From: Sulfurimonas gotlandica GD1 | Lineage (GTDB): Bacteria; Campylobacterota; Campylobacteria; Campylobacterales; Sulfurimonadaceae | NCBI RefSeq assembly: GCF_000242915.1 | Contig: NZ_AFRZ01000001.1 | Location: forward strand, 2,604,001 to 2,668,000 | Reading direction: 5' to 3' | DNA length: 64,000 bases | In this document: positions 34,917 to 44,688 of the stretch, in pieces | How positions within the stretch are numbered: the first letter of the stretch is position 1 | Layout of the letters: each line of letters begins with the position of its first letter | The notes under the pieces: model-generated | What the model was told of the DNA's origin: nothing | What the model saw: the letters and a program-made list of their open reading frames with translations, nothing else | Databases searched by the model: none | Made by a program: the position numbers and the translations under genes

Positions 34917-35963
34917 ATGGATTTATCGTACAATATTTTGATTGTTGATGATGTTAGTGATAACATAAAAGTCGCTATGAATATTTTAAAAGAAAATAAC
35001 TATAATTTTTCATTTGCCATAAATGGAAACCAAGCACTAGATATTGTTAAAACTAAAGATTTTGATCTTATTCTTCTTGATATTATGATGCCTGATTTAA
35101 ATGGTTTTGATGTCATAAAAGCTCTGAAAAATAATTCTTCTACCAAAAATATTCCTATAATTTTTTTAACTGCAAAAGCTGATATAGACTCTATTACAGA
35201 AGGCTTTGAGCTTGGTGCAGTTGATTACATTACAAAACCTTTTCATCCATCAGAACTTATCTCAAGAGTCTCTACGCACCTAGAGCTCTACAGATCTAGA
35301 AAGGTGTTGGAGCAGAATAATCTAAACTTGAATGTAAAGATTAAACATAATGAAAATAGACTTTTATCAGAGTTAGAAGCAACACAAAGAGAAATTATAT
35401 ACATACTCACAGAAGTCATGGAATCTTCTTCAGATGAGACAGGTAGACATATTAAAAGAGTAGCACATCTCTCAGAGTTCTTAGCAGAATTGCATGAATC
35501 AATAAGTGATGATGAAGCCTTAATAATCAAACATGCTTCTGCTCTTCATGACATCGGTAAAATAACAATAGATCAAAATATTTTAAATAAACCGGATAAA
35601 TTGAGCGAAGAAGAGTTCTGTGCGATGAAAGAACATACGATAAATGCACATACTCTACTAAAAAATTCCAAGAGAAAACTTATTCAAGCTAGTGATATTA
35701 TTGCTTATCAACATCATGAAAAATACAATGGTAAAGGTTATCCTCAAGGTCTCAAAGGTGAGGAAATTCATATCTATGGACGGATAGTGGCACTTGCAGA
35801 TGTTTTAGACGCATTAATGCATAAAAGAGCATATAAAGATTCATGGACTTTTGAAGAGGCAGCGAAATATATCATAGAGCATAAAGGTACACAATTTGAT
35901 CCATATTTGGTTGAACTTTTTGAAAATAATTTAGACGACTTTAGAGATATTGTAGAAGAATAG
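34917..35963 (+). CDS. Response regulator with HD-GYP c-di-GMP phosphodiesterase domain
   Basis: A 348-residue two-domain protein: a receiver (about 1-120) with phospho-acceptor Asp55 in LILLDIMMPD, the Lys of TKPF near 103-106, and an HD-GYP domain (about 155-345). Metal ligands are visible in SALHDIGK (HD pair), EHTINAH, AYQHHEKYNGKGYPQGL (HH and the GYP loop) and VALADVLDALMH, so it should hydrolyse c-di-GMP. It is the likely output of the hybrid kinase gene that begins one base after its stop. It needs no other DNA-binding part; the response is enzymatic. Confidence 0.95.
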   Translation: MDLSYNILIVDDVSDNIKVAMNILKENNYNFSFAINGNQALDIVKTKDFDLILLDIMMPDLNGFDVIKALKNNSSTKNIPIIFLTAKADIDSITEGFELGAVDYITKPFHPSELISRVSTHLELYRSRKVLEQNNLNLNVKIKHNENRLLSELEATQREIIYILTEVMESSSDETGRHIKRVAHLSEFLAELHESISDDEALIIKHASALHDIGKITIDQNILNKPDKLSEEEFCAMKEHTINAHTLLKNSKRKLIQASDIIAYQHHEKYNGKGYPQGLKGEEIHIYGRIVALADVLDALMHKRAYKDSWTFEEAAKYIIEHKGTQFDPYLVELFENNLDDFRDIVEE

Positions 35964-35964
35964 A

Positions 35965-38900
35965 GTGAAGCCTCTCTTAGTATATTTAGCATCTTTTGTT
36001 TTATTTGTAACTTCGTTGTTCTCATCAGAACTTAACTTATCAAAAGATGAGATTGAGTGGATTAAAAATAACCCTGTAGTAAAATTTGGTGCTGATAAAG
36101 GATGGCCGCCTTTTGATTTTCTTGATAAAAATGGAAATTATGCAGGTCTTTCATCTGAGTATATAAAAATCATTGAGAAAAAAAGTGGTTTAAAAATCAA
36201 AGTTTATCCTGTTGTATGGGCGGATGCTTTGAAATCTGCAAAAAGTAAAGAGTATGACGGTCTTACTTGTGTGGTTGAAACTGAAGATAGAAAAAAATAT
36301 CTAAGATTCTCAGATGCTTACCTTAACGTTCCAATGGTGATTATAAATAGGTCAAAAAACAGTGATATAAAGTCTATGGAAGATCTTGTCGGTAAAAGTG
36401 TTTCTATCAATAAAGATTCATATGTACACGAATGGTTAAAGTCTAATCACCCTAAAATAAAGCTGCATCTGACAAAGTCAAATGAAGAGTCTCTCGAAGC
36501 AGTTTCAGTTGGTAAGGCTGAAGCCTATATTGGTAATTTAGCGGTTGCTACATATATTATAAATAAATATCTAATTAACAATTTAAAGGTAATTACTAAA
36601 GTTAAAGGCTTTAACACATCTATTGGTATGGCAGTAGATAAAGATAACGAGATACTCTTTAGCATTATTCAAAAGAGTCTTAAAAGCATCACTACGCAAG
36701 AAGATCAAGAGATAAAAAGCAGATGGAGAAGAGTTTTTAGCCTTGAAGAAAAAAGCCAACTATTGGAATTTTCAAAAAAACAGCAAGATTGGATAAGCAG
36801 ACATCAAGTCATAGAATATACAGGTGATCCGGATTGGCTTCCTTTTGAAGCTGCTGATAAAGATAAGCAACATATAGGAATAGCAGCAGAGTATGTTAAA
36901 GAGATTCAAAAGTATACAGGTATTACATTTAAATATGTTGCCTCTTCAACGTGGCAAGAAGCAATTAGCAAAGTAAAAGACGCTAGTGTCTCTATGATAG
37001 TTGAAACTATAGACTCTAAGTTAGATTTACAGTATACGCAAGCATTTATATCCAACTCAATAATTATTGTAATGAATGATGATTCTAGCTATGTAGAAAA
37101 TTTAAATATGATAGCTGACAAAAAGATAGCGGTTATAAAAGAGTATGGATATGTTCCAAAACTAAGACAAGAATATAAAAATATTGTTTTTTATGAAGTT
37201 AATAATATACAAGAAGGTTTAAGTGCTATCTCAACCGGTAAGTATGATGCTTTGTTATGTACATTCACATTAGGCAGCTATATGATTTCTGAGATGGGAC
37301 TGCATAATGTTCAAATTGTTGGTAAAACAATGGTGTCTGCAGATGTTGGTTTTGGGGTTGTAAAAGAGTATTCACCATTAGTTGAGATAATAAATAAAGT
37401 TCTAAATAGCATTGATAAAAAACAAAAACACGATATTTTAACTAAATGGACAAATCAAAAATATGTAGAAAAAGTTGATTACACGCTTGTTTGGCAATTA
37501 GTCGGTATATTTATATTCTTTATTTTTGGAACACTATATTGGAATAGAAAACTATCTGTTGAGATAGCTAAAAGAAAGCAGGCTCAAGAGGAGTTGTTTG
37601 AAGTAAATAAAAAGCTTGAAGAGGCAAAAGACATAGCTGTAAATGCCAACAAAGCAAAGAGTGACTTTTTGTCCAATATGAGTCATGAGATACGAACGCC
37701 GATGAATGCAATTTTAGGTTTTGCTGAACTTCTTGATAAAAGAGTAGAAGATAAAAAATCAAAATCATTTATTAAAACTATTCGCTCTTCAGGACAAACA
37801 CTTCTATATTTAATCAATGATATTTTAAACCTCTCAAAAATAGAATCAGGAAAACTTGAATTAGTAAAAAGTAGAGTAAATATACAAAATATATGTGAAG
37901 AAACTATAAATATTTTTAAATTGCAAGCTAAACAAAAAGGTCTGCAATTACAACTAGACATTAATAAAGAGATGCCAAAAGCTATATTGATTGATTCAAT
38001 AAGATTGAGCGAAATACTAATAAACTTAATAGGAAATGCGATTAAGTTTACAGAAGAAGGCTATGTAAAATTAGTTGTAAATGTTGATGAAGTATATGAA
38101 CATACCAGTAAAGTTGATCTAACTATAAGAGTTGAGGACAGTGGTATAGGAATAGAAAAAATTAATCAAGATAAAATTTTTAATATATTTGAGCAGACAG
38201 AAAATCAAGACGTTAAAAAGTATGGTGGCACTGGACTCGGTCTTGCTATTAGTAGAAAATTATCAAAACTAATGGGTGGATCACTTGAAGTTGAGAGTGT
38301 GCTGGGTAAAGGGTCTAGTTTTATTATTGAATTTAAGAGTATTGATATAGCTTCTGTAAGTGATGAAGAACACGTTAGAGAGAGTGAAGAAATTGAAGAG
38401 AATATAAAATTTGAAAAATCAGTTGTTTTAGTTGTAGATGATGTTCAGGAGAATCGAGACTTGGTTAGAGAGAGTCTAGTCGAAGCAGGTGTAGAAATAT
38501 TAGAAGCAGTTAATGGAAAAGAAGCAATAGAAGTTTTCAATCGTAAAGATATTGATTTGATATTAATGGATATTAGAATGCCGATTATGGATGGATATAC
38601 GGCAACTAAGCTTATTAAAGCATCTAGTTCAGTCCCAATTGTTGCATTAACAGCATCTATAATGCAAGATGAACTTAAAAAACTAGAGGATGAAAGGTTT
38701 GATGGATACTTAAGAAAACCAGTTTCAAAAAAAGCCTTATACAAAGAAATATCAAAGTTCTTAGATTTTAAAAGCACTCCTTCTTCTTCTGAAAAAAGTA
38801 TAGATGACATCAGTGTTGATAATACTGAGAATTTAATAATATTTTTAAATCGTGTAGAAAAAGAAATAGAAGAATTATATGTAGAAGCTTTACAAACAAA

Positions 38901-39087
38901 TGATATAAACAAAATAGAAAATTTTGCTTTAATATTAAAAGAAATAGCTTCTGAGTATATGATAAACTATATCATAAAATATTCTGAAGAACTTTTAGAA
39001 AAAGTTGACTCGTTTGACATAACTGGGATAAGTCTAATGTTAGACAAATATGAAAATATAATTAAAGATTTAAAATCTAAATTATAG
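35965..39087 (+). CDS. BvgS-like hybrid histidine kinase with two periplasmic SBP domains
   Basis: A 1,040-residue sensor kinase: signal peptide (1-22), two tandem SBP_bac_3 (Venus-flytrap) domains (about 28-260 and 265-495), one membrane segment near 508-527, coiled coil, HisKA with phospho-accepting His574 (NMSHEIRTP), ATPase (N box, DSGIGI, GGTGLGLAIS), and a receiver with Asp869 (ILMDIRMPIMDG). The tail (about 950-1040) is helical and looks like an HPt domain whose His is missing. Unlike classic BvgS there is no PAS domain after the membrane segment. GTG start at 35965; genes separated by one base from the HD-GYP regulator. The ligands are probably amino acids or similar small molecules, as for SBP_bac_3. 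Confidence 0.93.
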   Translation: MKPLLVYLASFVLFVTSLFSSELNLSKDEIEWIKNNPVVKFGADKGWPPFDFLDKNGNYAGLSSEYIKIIEKKSGLKIKVYPVVWADALKSAKSKEYDGLTCVVETEDRKKYLRFSDAYLNVPMVIINRSKNSDIKSMEDLVGKSVSINKDSYVHEWLKSNHPKIKLHLTKSNEESLEAVSVGKAEAYIGNLAVATYIINKYLINNLKVITKVKGFNTSIGMAVDKDNEILFSIIQKSLKSITTQEDQEIKSRWRRVFSLEEKSQLLEFSKKQQDWISRHQVIEYTGDPDWLPFEAADKDKQHIGIAAEYVKEIQKYTGITFKYVASSTWQEAISKVKDASVSMIVETIDSKLDLQYTQAFISNSIIIVMNDDSSYVENLNMIADKKIAVIKEYGYVPKLRQEYKNIVFYEVNNIQEGLSAISTGKYDALLCTFTLGSYMISEMGLHNVQIVGKTMVSADVGFGVVKEYSPLVEIINKVLNSIDKKQKHDILTKWTNQKYVEKVDYTLVWQLVGIFIFFIFGTLYWNRKLSVEIAKRKQAQEELFEVNKKLEEAKDIAVNANKAKSDFLSNMSHEIRTPMNAILGFAELLDKRVEDKKSKSFIKTIRSSGQTLLYLINDILNLSKIESGKLELVKSRVNIQNICEETINIFKLQAKQKGLQLQLDINKEMPKAILIDSIRLSEILINLIGNAIKFTEEGYVKLVVNVDEVYEHTSKVDLTIRVEDSGIGIEKINQDKIFNIFEQTENQDVKKYGGTGLGLAISRKLSKLMGGSLEVESVLGKGSSFIIEFKSIDIASVSDEEHVRESEEIEENIKFEKSVVLVVDDVQENRDLVRESLVEAGVEILEAVNGKEAIEVFNRKDIDLILMDIRMPIMDGYTATKLIKASSSVPIVALTASIMQDELKKLEDERFDGYLRKPVSKKALYKEISKFLDFKSTPSSSEKSIDDISVDNTENLIIFLNRVEKEIEELYVEALQTNDINKIENFALILKEIASEYMINYIIKYSEELLEKVDSFDITGISLMLDKYENIIKDLKSKL

Positions 39088-39102
39088 TTTTGAAAACTAC
39101 AG

Positions 39103-39108
39103 TATAAT
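39103..39108 (+). promoter_or_regulatory. -10 element of the pyrophosphatase gene
   Basis: CAGTATAATTACG has TATAAT 29 bases before the ppaC ATG, with AAAGGTC as ribosome binding site about nine bases before the start. Confidence 0.5.
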
Positions 39109-39136
39109 TACGAAAAAATTTACAAAGGTCAATTAA

Positions 39137-40054
39137 ATGTCAACATATATTTTTGGACATACAAATCCTGATTCTGATTCTATCGTTGGGGCTATCTCTC
39201 TTGCATATCTTAAAAATCACCTTGGTGAAGAGTGTATACCGACACGTCAAGGTGAAATATCTCCTGAGACTGAGTTTATACTAAATAAGTTTGGAGCAGA
39301 TGTACCTGAGCTTAAGACTTCTTATGCTGGTGAAAAAGTTTATATAGTTGATTTTTCTGATTTAGGACAAGCTCCTAAAGATATTATGGAAGCTACTATT
39401 TTAGGAATATATGATCATCATAAACTTGGTGACTTAACTACTTCTACTCCGCTAGAGTGCTGGATCAGACCTATTGGTTGTTCAAACACTGTAATTAAAG
39501 AAGCTTATGATTATCACGGTGTAGAGATTCCAAAAGATATTGCAGGAATGATGCTATGTGCAATCCTAAGTGATACTGTAATCTTTAAATCTCCAACATG
39601 TACTAAAATAGATACTAAAGCAGTTAAAGAACTAGCAGCTATAGCTGGAGTTGAAGACTACAAAGCTCTTGGTATGGAGATGTTCATTGTTAAATCTGCA
39701 GTAGAGGGCGCAACTGCTCGTGCATTAAATACTCGTGATTACAAAGAGTTTGCAATGGGTAACGAGAAGTTAGGTGTTGGACAACTTGAAGTAGTTGATT
39801 TAAGTGTGTTTGATAAGATGAAAGATGATCTTTTTGCAGATATGAAAAAGTTAAAAGAAGAGGGTGGTTTACACTCAGTAATCATTCTTTTAACAGACAT
39901 CATGAAAGAAGGGTCTCAACTTCTTGTAGTTAGTGATGATGAGAGTAAAATAGAGAGTGCTTTTGATTGTAAACTAGAAGACTCTCAAGTTTGGCTAGAC
40001 GGTGTTCTTAGCCGTAAGAAACAAGTTATTCCTTTCTTACAACCTCAATTTTAA
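39137..40054 (+). CDS. ppaC: Manganese-dependent inorganic pyrophosphatase (family II)
   Basis: A 305-residue DHH-family enzyme that hydrolyses pyrophosphate released in biosynthesis. Metal-binding motifs are GHTNPDSDSIVGA (residues 7-19), VDFSD near 72-76 and YDHHKLGD near 94-101 (the DHH motif), with the C-terminal DHHA2 domain ending in SRKKQVIPFL, where the basic residues contact substrate. No CBS domains are inserted, so this is the unregulated form. It converges on the FliL-like gene with only two bases between the stops. Confidence 0.95.
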   Translation: MSTYIFGHTNPDSDSIVGAISLAYLKNHLGEECIPTRQGEISPETEFILNKFGADVPELKTSYAGEKVYIVDFSDLGQAPKDIMEATILGIYDHHKLGDLTTSTPLECWIRPIGCSNTVIKEAYDYHGVEIPKDIAGMMLCAILSDTVIFKSPTCTKIDTKAVKELAAIAGVEDYKALGMEMFIVKSAVEGATARALNTRDYKEFAMGNEKLGVGQLEVVDLSVFDKMKDDLFADMKKLKEEGGLHSVIILLTDIMKEGSQLLVVSDDESKIESAFDCKLEDSQVWLDGVLSRKKQVIPFLQPQF

Positions 40055-40056
40055 TT

Positions 40057-40587
40057 CTACTGAATTATAAACCTATTAAAATAAACTTCTTCTACCTCTC
40101 CATCTGAGAGGTGGTTATTTATATTATTAACCAACTCTTTTTTCATTAGATTATTTGCTACGGTAGCGTTTTTACTACCAGAAATCGTATGTATAACAGC
40201 ACTTCTTAAAATATCACCTTTAGCGATAATTTCTTCTTCAACACTATCCCCGCTTAACCAGCTATTACTTTTTTTCTCTTTGAATTTTAAAGATATATTT
40301 GCAGTTAGTTTTCTGTTTCCAGAGATATTTACAGTAAAATCACCAAGACTAGCCATACTGCCTTCTTTAATTTTTACTTTTGTAGTGTAGTAACGCTCTT
40401 TAGCTATTTTTTCTTTTTGTTCAGATGGACCTTTCATTCTGCTTCTTACATCACTGATACTATTGTCTTTTTCATCATATTTTTGTATCTTGCTAAAATC
40501 TGACTTAGAGACACCATATACAAGTAGCATCCCTACAATAAGTGTTACAATGATGCCTATAAGTATTTTTACAACTTTTTGAAACAT
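40057..40587 (-). CDS. FliL-like membrane protein
   Basis: A 176-residue protein with one N-terminal membrane segment (about residues 7-27) and a periplasmic C-terminal domain. LGDFTVNISGNRKLTANISLKF and the ending VNNINNHLSDGEVEEVYFNRFIIQ match the FliL pattern (the last residues 'VyFt.FviQ'). FliL surrounds the stator and aids torque or surface sensing. A long charged linker follows the membrane segment. It lies nine bases after the acyl-CoA ligase gene rather than with flagellar genes, so it may be a FliL paralogue. Whether it acts in the motor is not settled by context. Confidence 0.78.
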   Translation of the reverse strand: MFQKVVKILIGIIVTLIVGMLLVYGVSKSDFSKIQKYDEKDNSISDVRSRMKGPSEQKEKIAKERYYTTKVKIKEGSMASLGDFTVNISGNRKLTANISLKFKEKKSNSWLSGDSVEEEIIAKGDILRSAVIHTISGSKNATVANNLMKKELVNNINNHLSDGEVEEVYFNRFIIQ

Positions 40588-40596
40588 TAATATCTC

Positions 40597-42270
40597 CTAC
40601 TCAACATAGAGGTAGCGTTTAATTTTTTTAGTTGGAGTTTTTATAAACGGTTCTATCTGTTCAACAAATTTATTTACTTTAGAAAAAGATGCAACTTGAG
40701 TGTTTACATCAACTCTTAACTCTTCTAAAAAGTTTGCTATATCTTCTTTAACCTTAGCATCTGAAGCTCTATCTGCTTTAAACATCTCATCAATCATCTC
40801 ATAGTCTAAATGTACTCTTGCTATTAGTTTAGAATCCTGCTCCATTACAAGTGAATCAAGAACAGCTTCGTTTTGGTTAATAACAGCTTCTATCTGTTCT
40901 GGATAGATGTTTTCCCCACCTGAGCCGATTATTACATTTTTGCTTCGTCCACTGATAAATAAAAATCCGTCTTCATCCATATAGCCTAAGTCTCCGGTTA
41001 AAAACCATCCATCTTCCATGACTTCTTTTGTTTTTTCTTCATCTTTGTAGTAACCAAGCATCACGCTGGGAGATTTAACTATGATTTCTCCTTCACCTGT
41101 TTTTGGATCTTTGTCTTTTATCTTAACTGTTACACCATAAAAAGGAGTTCCTGTTGATTTTACTTTAACAATGCCATCTATAATCGAGCCACCGGCAATA
41201 AGAGGAGATGTCTCTGTTAAGCCGTAACCAATAATATAAGGAAACTCTGCTTCCATTAGAAACTGCTCTACAAAAGGAGATAGAGCTGCTCCTCCTATAC
41301 CGAAGAATCTTACTCTTCCACCAAATGTTTCTATCAGCTTTTTTCCAGCAGCTTTGTTTAGTATTTTTCTGAAAAATGGTATTTTATATAGATGCTTTAG
41401 AATAAATGAACTGTTAAATTTAGCTAGAACTTTGTTCTTGTAGATTTTTTCTATGATTAAAGGAACGCTTAACATCATAGTCGGTCGTACAACACTAAAT
41501 GCTTTTAAAAGTACACTAGGAGTTGGTACCTTATCTATGTAATGAACACTACTGCCATGAAGTATGGGAACTATTAAACCAACTGTACACTCTAGAGTAT
41601 GTGCCAAAGGAAGTATAGATAAGAAAATATCACTCTTATGTATTGTAATTTTAGAAAATGATGAAAGAGCATTTGTAACAAGATTTTTATGAGAGAGCAT
41701 TACTCCTTTAGAATGTCCTGTTGTGCCAGAAGTGTATATGATTGCCGCTAAGTCATCTTCTTTTGGCTCTGTAATCTTAATAGAAGATTTAGAGATTTTT
41801 TGCTTTAGTTGAGATATATAACTTTGATTGCTTATCTCTTCAATTATCTCAAGTTTTTCCAAGTTTATTACCAGTTGTATATTTAAATCGTTGGCATCTT
41901 CAATCGTTGGTAAAAATTTATCTGATACAAAAACAGCTTTAGCTTCTGAGTGTCTAATGATATGGTGAACATCAGAAGGATGAAAATCTGGAAGAATAGG
42001 AACAATAACAGCATTAAAATAAGTAACAGAAAAGTAAGCTACTGCCCAGTTAGGCATATTTTCACTTAAAAGTACAACTTTATCACCTTTTGAGATACCG
42101 CTTTTTTGAAGTAGTTGTACTGTTGCTTTAACTTTTTCGTTTAGTTGATTATAGCTCATAGGCTCTTCGCCTACCTTCGCCAGTGAGGGCTCCTCTCCAT
42201 ATCTATTTACAGATCTGTCGAATAGTCTTGGAAGTGTAAAGTTTTCTAAATTTTCATATGGGTAGTTCAT
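40597..42270 (-). CDS. AMP-forming long-chain acyl-CoA ligase-like protein
   Basis: A 557-residue member of the ANL superfamily that adenylates a carboxylic acid and usually transfers it to CoA. The AMP-binding P-loop IIYTSGTTGHSKGVMLSH is near residues 176-193, the A5 motif is GYGLTETSP near 346-354, and GWFLTGDLGYMDEDGFLFISGRSKNVI holds the A7/A8 hinge (about 418-445). Length and motif match long-chain fatty acyl-CoA ligases (FadD-like). The substrate chain length is not predictable, and acyl-ACP ligation is possible. It is followed by the FliL-like gene on the same strand, probably co-transcribed. Confidence 0.87.
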   Translation of the reverse strand: MNYPYENLENFTLPRLFDRSVNRYGEEPSLAKVGEEPMSYNQLNEKVKATVQLLQKSGISKGDKVVLLSENMPNWAVAYFSVTYFNAVIVPILPDFHPSDVHHIIRHSEAKAVFVSDKFLPTIEDANDLNIQLVINLEKLEIIEEISNQSYISQLKQKISKSSIKITEPKEDDLAAIIYTSGTTGHSKGVMLSHKNLVTNALSSFSKITIHKSDIFLSILPLAHTLECTVGLIVPILHGSSVHYIDKVPTPSVLLKAFSVVRPTMMLSVPLIIEKIYKNKVLAKFNSSFILKHLYKIPFFRKILNKAAGKKLIETFGGRVRFFGIGGAALSPFVEQFLMEAEFPYIIGYGLTETSPLIAGGSIIDGIVKVKSTGTPFYGVTVKIKDKDPKTGEGEIIVKSPSVMLGYYKDEEKTKEVMEDGWFLTGDLGYMDEDGFLFISGRSKNVIIGSGGENIYPEQIEAVINQNEAVLDSLVMEQDSKLIARVHLDYEMIDEMFKADRASDAKVKEDIANFLEELRVDVNTQVASFSKVNKFVEQIEPFIKTPTKKIKRYLYVE

Positions 42271-42303
42271 CTATAATCTCTTATTTTAAATTGATTTAGT
42301 ATT

Positions 42304-42309
42304 ATTATA
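42304..42309 (-). promoter_or_regulatory. -10 element of the acyl-CoA ligase gene
   Basis: The minus strand carries TATAAT 33 bases before the ligase ATG, in the 66-base divergent gap to the YgiQ gene. Confidence 0.4.
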
Positions 42310-42336
42310 CATAAATATTAGAAAAATTGGATTAGC

Positions 42337-44112
42337 TTGAGCAGAAGAAGTAAAACACAACAACCAGCGCGAAACACCGTAACATTTAGTGAAAAAGATT
42401 TCCTGCCTACGACTAGAGCAGAGATGGATGCCTTAGGCTGGGATCAGTGTGATGTGATTTTAGTTAGTGGAGATGCATATATTGATTCTCCATTTATCGG
42501 TGTAGCTATGGTTGGTCGCATGCTGGAGCGTCTTGGTTATAAAGTAGGTATGATAGGTCAGCCTGATATCAAAAGTGATGTTGATATTAAGAGACTTGGT
42601 GAGCCTAGACTCTACTGGGGTGTAAGTGGCGGCAGTGTTGATAGTATGGTTTCAAACTATACCGCTACAAAGAAGTTTAGAAACTCTGATGACTATACTC
42701 CTGGCGGGAAAAATGACAAAAGGCCAGATCGTGCTCTTAGTGTTTACTGTAATCTTATCCGCCAACACTTTAAAGGTACAGTTCCGTTAGTCCTTGGCGG
42801 TATTGAAGCAAGTTTGCGAAGAGTTACTCACTATGATTATTGGGTTGACAAGCTCAAAAAACCGGTTATCTTTGATGCTAAAGCCGATATACTTATCTAT
42901 GGTATGGGTGAAATAGCACTAGAACAAGTAACAGCTGCTCTGGCATCTGGAGATGATTATAGAGATATACGAGGTGTTTGTTATATTTCAAAAGAGCCTG
43001 TTCATGAATATATACAACTCCCATCACATCAAGAGTGTTTAGATGATAAAGAGAAGTATATAGACCTCTTTGATGATTTCTATGATAACAATGACCCCAT
43101 AAGTGCAAAAGGACTTTGTCAGCCTGTAGATAGCCGTTACCTTATTCAAAATCCTCCATGTGATTACTTGGATGAAAGAGAGATGGATGCTAACTCTAAT
43201 TTGCCATTTACAAGAGAGTTGCATCCTTACTATGCAAAGATGGGCAAGGTAAAGTGTTTAGAGACAATAAAGTTCTCTATCATGACTCACCATGGATGCT
43301 GGGGAGAGTGTAACTTCTGTGCTATTGGTGTTCACCAAGGTAGAACAATCCGTACTCGCACAGAGGGAAACATACTTGAAGAAGCAAAAGAGTTCAACAA
43401 GTACAAAGACTACAAAGGCATCATAAGTGATGTTGGAGGTCCAACTGCTAACATGTACGGATATGAGTGTGGGAAGAAGCTTAAAAAGGGTACATGTGAT
43501 GATATTCGTTGTGTAGATGCTGATCGTCTATGTAAGGTTATGCATGTTGACCATGGAAGAAATATAAACCTGCTTAGAAAAATAAGAGAAGTGGACGGTG
43601 TCAGAAAAGCCTTTGTAGCATCTGGTGTTAGATATGACCTAATTACTGCAGATAAAAAGCATGGATACTCTTACTTAAAAGAGATGGTTGACCATCACAT
43701 ATCAGGACAGATGAAAGTTGCCCCTGAACATACACAACAACATGTTCTTGAACTTATGGGTAAACCTGGCAAAGAGACACTGGTTGACTTTAAAAAGATG
43801 TATGATAAGTTAAATAAAGAGTCCGGAAAACCACAGTTTTTAACTTACTATCTTATTGCAGCGCATCCGGGATGTGAAGAAAAAGATATGCATGAGTTAA
43901 AGAGATTTACAACAGACGAGTTAAAGATGAATCCAGAACAGGCTCAGGTATTTACTCCTACTCCTGGAACTTACTCGGCTGTTATGTATTATACAGAGTT
44001 AGATCCAAAAACTCGTAAGAAAATCTTTGTAGAAAAAGATACAAAAAGAAAAGAAAAACAGAAGCAGATTGTAGTTAAAAAAGATAGCTTTTGTAGTGGA
44101 TTTGCTTCTTAA
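42337..44112 (+). CDS. YgiQ-family radical SAM protein
   Basis: A 591-residue protein of the UPF0313/YgiQ family. It has an N-terminal cobalamin-like region (VILVSGDAYIDSPFIGVAMVGRMLERLGYKVG in pieces), and a radical SAM core with CX3CX2C in HHGCWGECNFCAIG (about residues 324-337). The N-terminal Asp-Ala-Tyr-x-Asp motif and the Cys-rich insertion (CGKKLKKGTCDDIRC, residues about 382-397) are characteristic. The function of YgiQ is unknown. It starts at TTG 42337 after a weak purine stretch; an ATG alternative would cut into the conserved N terminus. It lacks the long C-terminal tail of E. coli YgiQ. Confidence 0.88.
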   Translation: MSRRSKTQQPARNTVTFSEKDFLPTTRAEMDALGWDQCDVILVSGDAYIDSPFIGVAMVGRMLERLGYKVGMIGQPDIKSDVDIKRLGEPRLYWGVSGGSVDSMVSNYTATKKFRNSDDYTPGGKNDKRPDRALSVYCNLIRQHFKGTVPLVLGGIEASLRRVTHYDYWVDKLKKPVIFDAKADILIYGMGEIALEQVTAALASGDDYRDIRGVCYISKEPVHEYIQLPSHQECLDDKEKYIDLFDDFYDNNDPISAKGLCQPVDSRYLIQNPPCDYLDEREMDANSNLPFTRELHPYYAKMGKVKCLETIKFSIMTHHGCWGECNFCAIGVHQGRTIRTRTEGNILEEAKEFNKYKDYKGIISDVGGPTANMYGYECGKKLKKGTCDDIRCVDADRLCKVMHVDHGRNINLLRKIREVDGVRKAFVASGVRYDLITADKKHGYSYLKEMVDHHISGQMKVAPEHTQQHVLELMGKPGKETLVDFKKMYDKLNKESGKPQFLTYYLIAAHPGCEEKDMHELKRFTTDELKMNPEQAQVFTPTPGTYSAVMYYTELDPKTRKKIFVEKDTKRKEKQKQIVVKKDSFCSGFAS

Positions 44113-44118
44113 ATATTG

Positions 44119-44688
44119 TTACGAAGTCAGTTTATTTATAGTTTTAAAAAACTCAGAGACTAAGTTTTTTTGTTGAGTCAACTCTGCGACATATTGATCG
44201 TATGTTTTACCTTCTTTCATAAGATATTTGATAAGATAATCTTGTGAAGCATGGATTCCATATTTTGCTTCTATATTTCTGAGTCTTTTGTACAGAGGCT
44301 CTATGGCTCTTATTGCATTTTTTGGAGCAGCGTGTAAAATTGCTAAATATCCATCACTCTCTTTAGTTACTGGATGATACTTTTTTTCAAAGAAAGTTGT
44401 AACCCAATAGTATTTTCCATCTTTAGCTCTGTTTTTTACAATCATTGATACATTGTTATCATCTTTGATTCGATCCCACATAAGTTTAAACATTACTTTT
44501 GGCATATCAGGATGACGAATTATATTGTGTGGAGAGCCAAGAAGCTCCTTTTTTGAATATCCACTAACCTCACTAAAATAAGGATTTGTATATTTAATTG
44601 TTCCCTTGAGATCTGTTGTACTTAATATACATTTTACATCGTCTAATACAATTTCATGAGATAAGTTATGATTTTTTTGCAGTGTCAT
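44119..44688 (-). CDS. CetB-like stand-alone PAS domain protein (energy taxis type)
   Basis: A 189-residue protein with one PAS domain (about residues 12-120) of the Aer/CetB group: GTIKYTNPYFSEVSGYSKKELLGSPHNIIRHPDMP is typical of FAD-binding aerotaxis PAS domains, and YWVTTFFEKKYHP and GYLAILHAAP follow. The C-terminal 65 residues are helical without a receptor signalling domain. In Campylobacter CetB a lone PAS protein pairs with a receptor, CetA, to sense redox state; no CetA gene is beside this one. I place the start at ATG 44688 because AGGAG lies seven bases upstream; longer starts are unlikely. Confidence 0.75.
   Translation of the reverse strand: MTLQKNHNLSHEIVLDDVKCILSTTDLKGTIKYTNPYFSEVSGYSKKELLGSPHNIIRHPDMPKVMFKLMWDRIKDDNNVSMIVKNRAKDGKYYWVTTFFEKKYHPVTKESDGYLAILHAAPKNAIRAIEPLYKRLRNIEAKYGIHASQDYLIKYLMKEGKTYDQYVAELTQQKNLVSEFFKTINKLTS

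Noticed and set aside
38445-38912. Open frame of 155 codons antisense to the receiver domain of the twin Venus-flytrap kinase
   Set aside because: Same reasoning: it mirrors conserved receiver motifs and encodes a Ser/Phe-rich sequence without family features.
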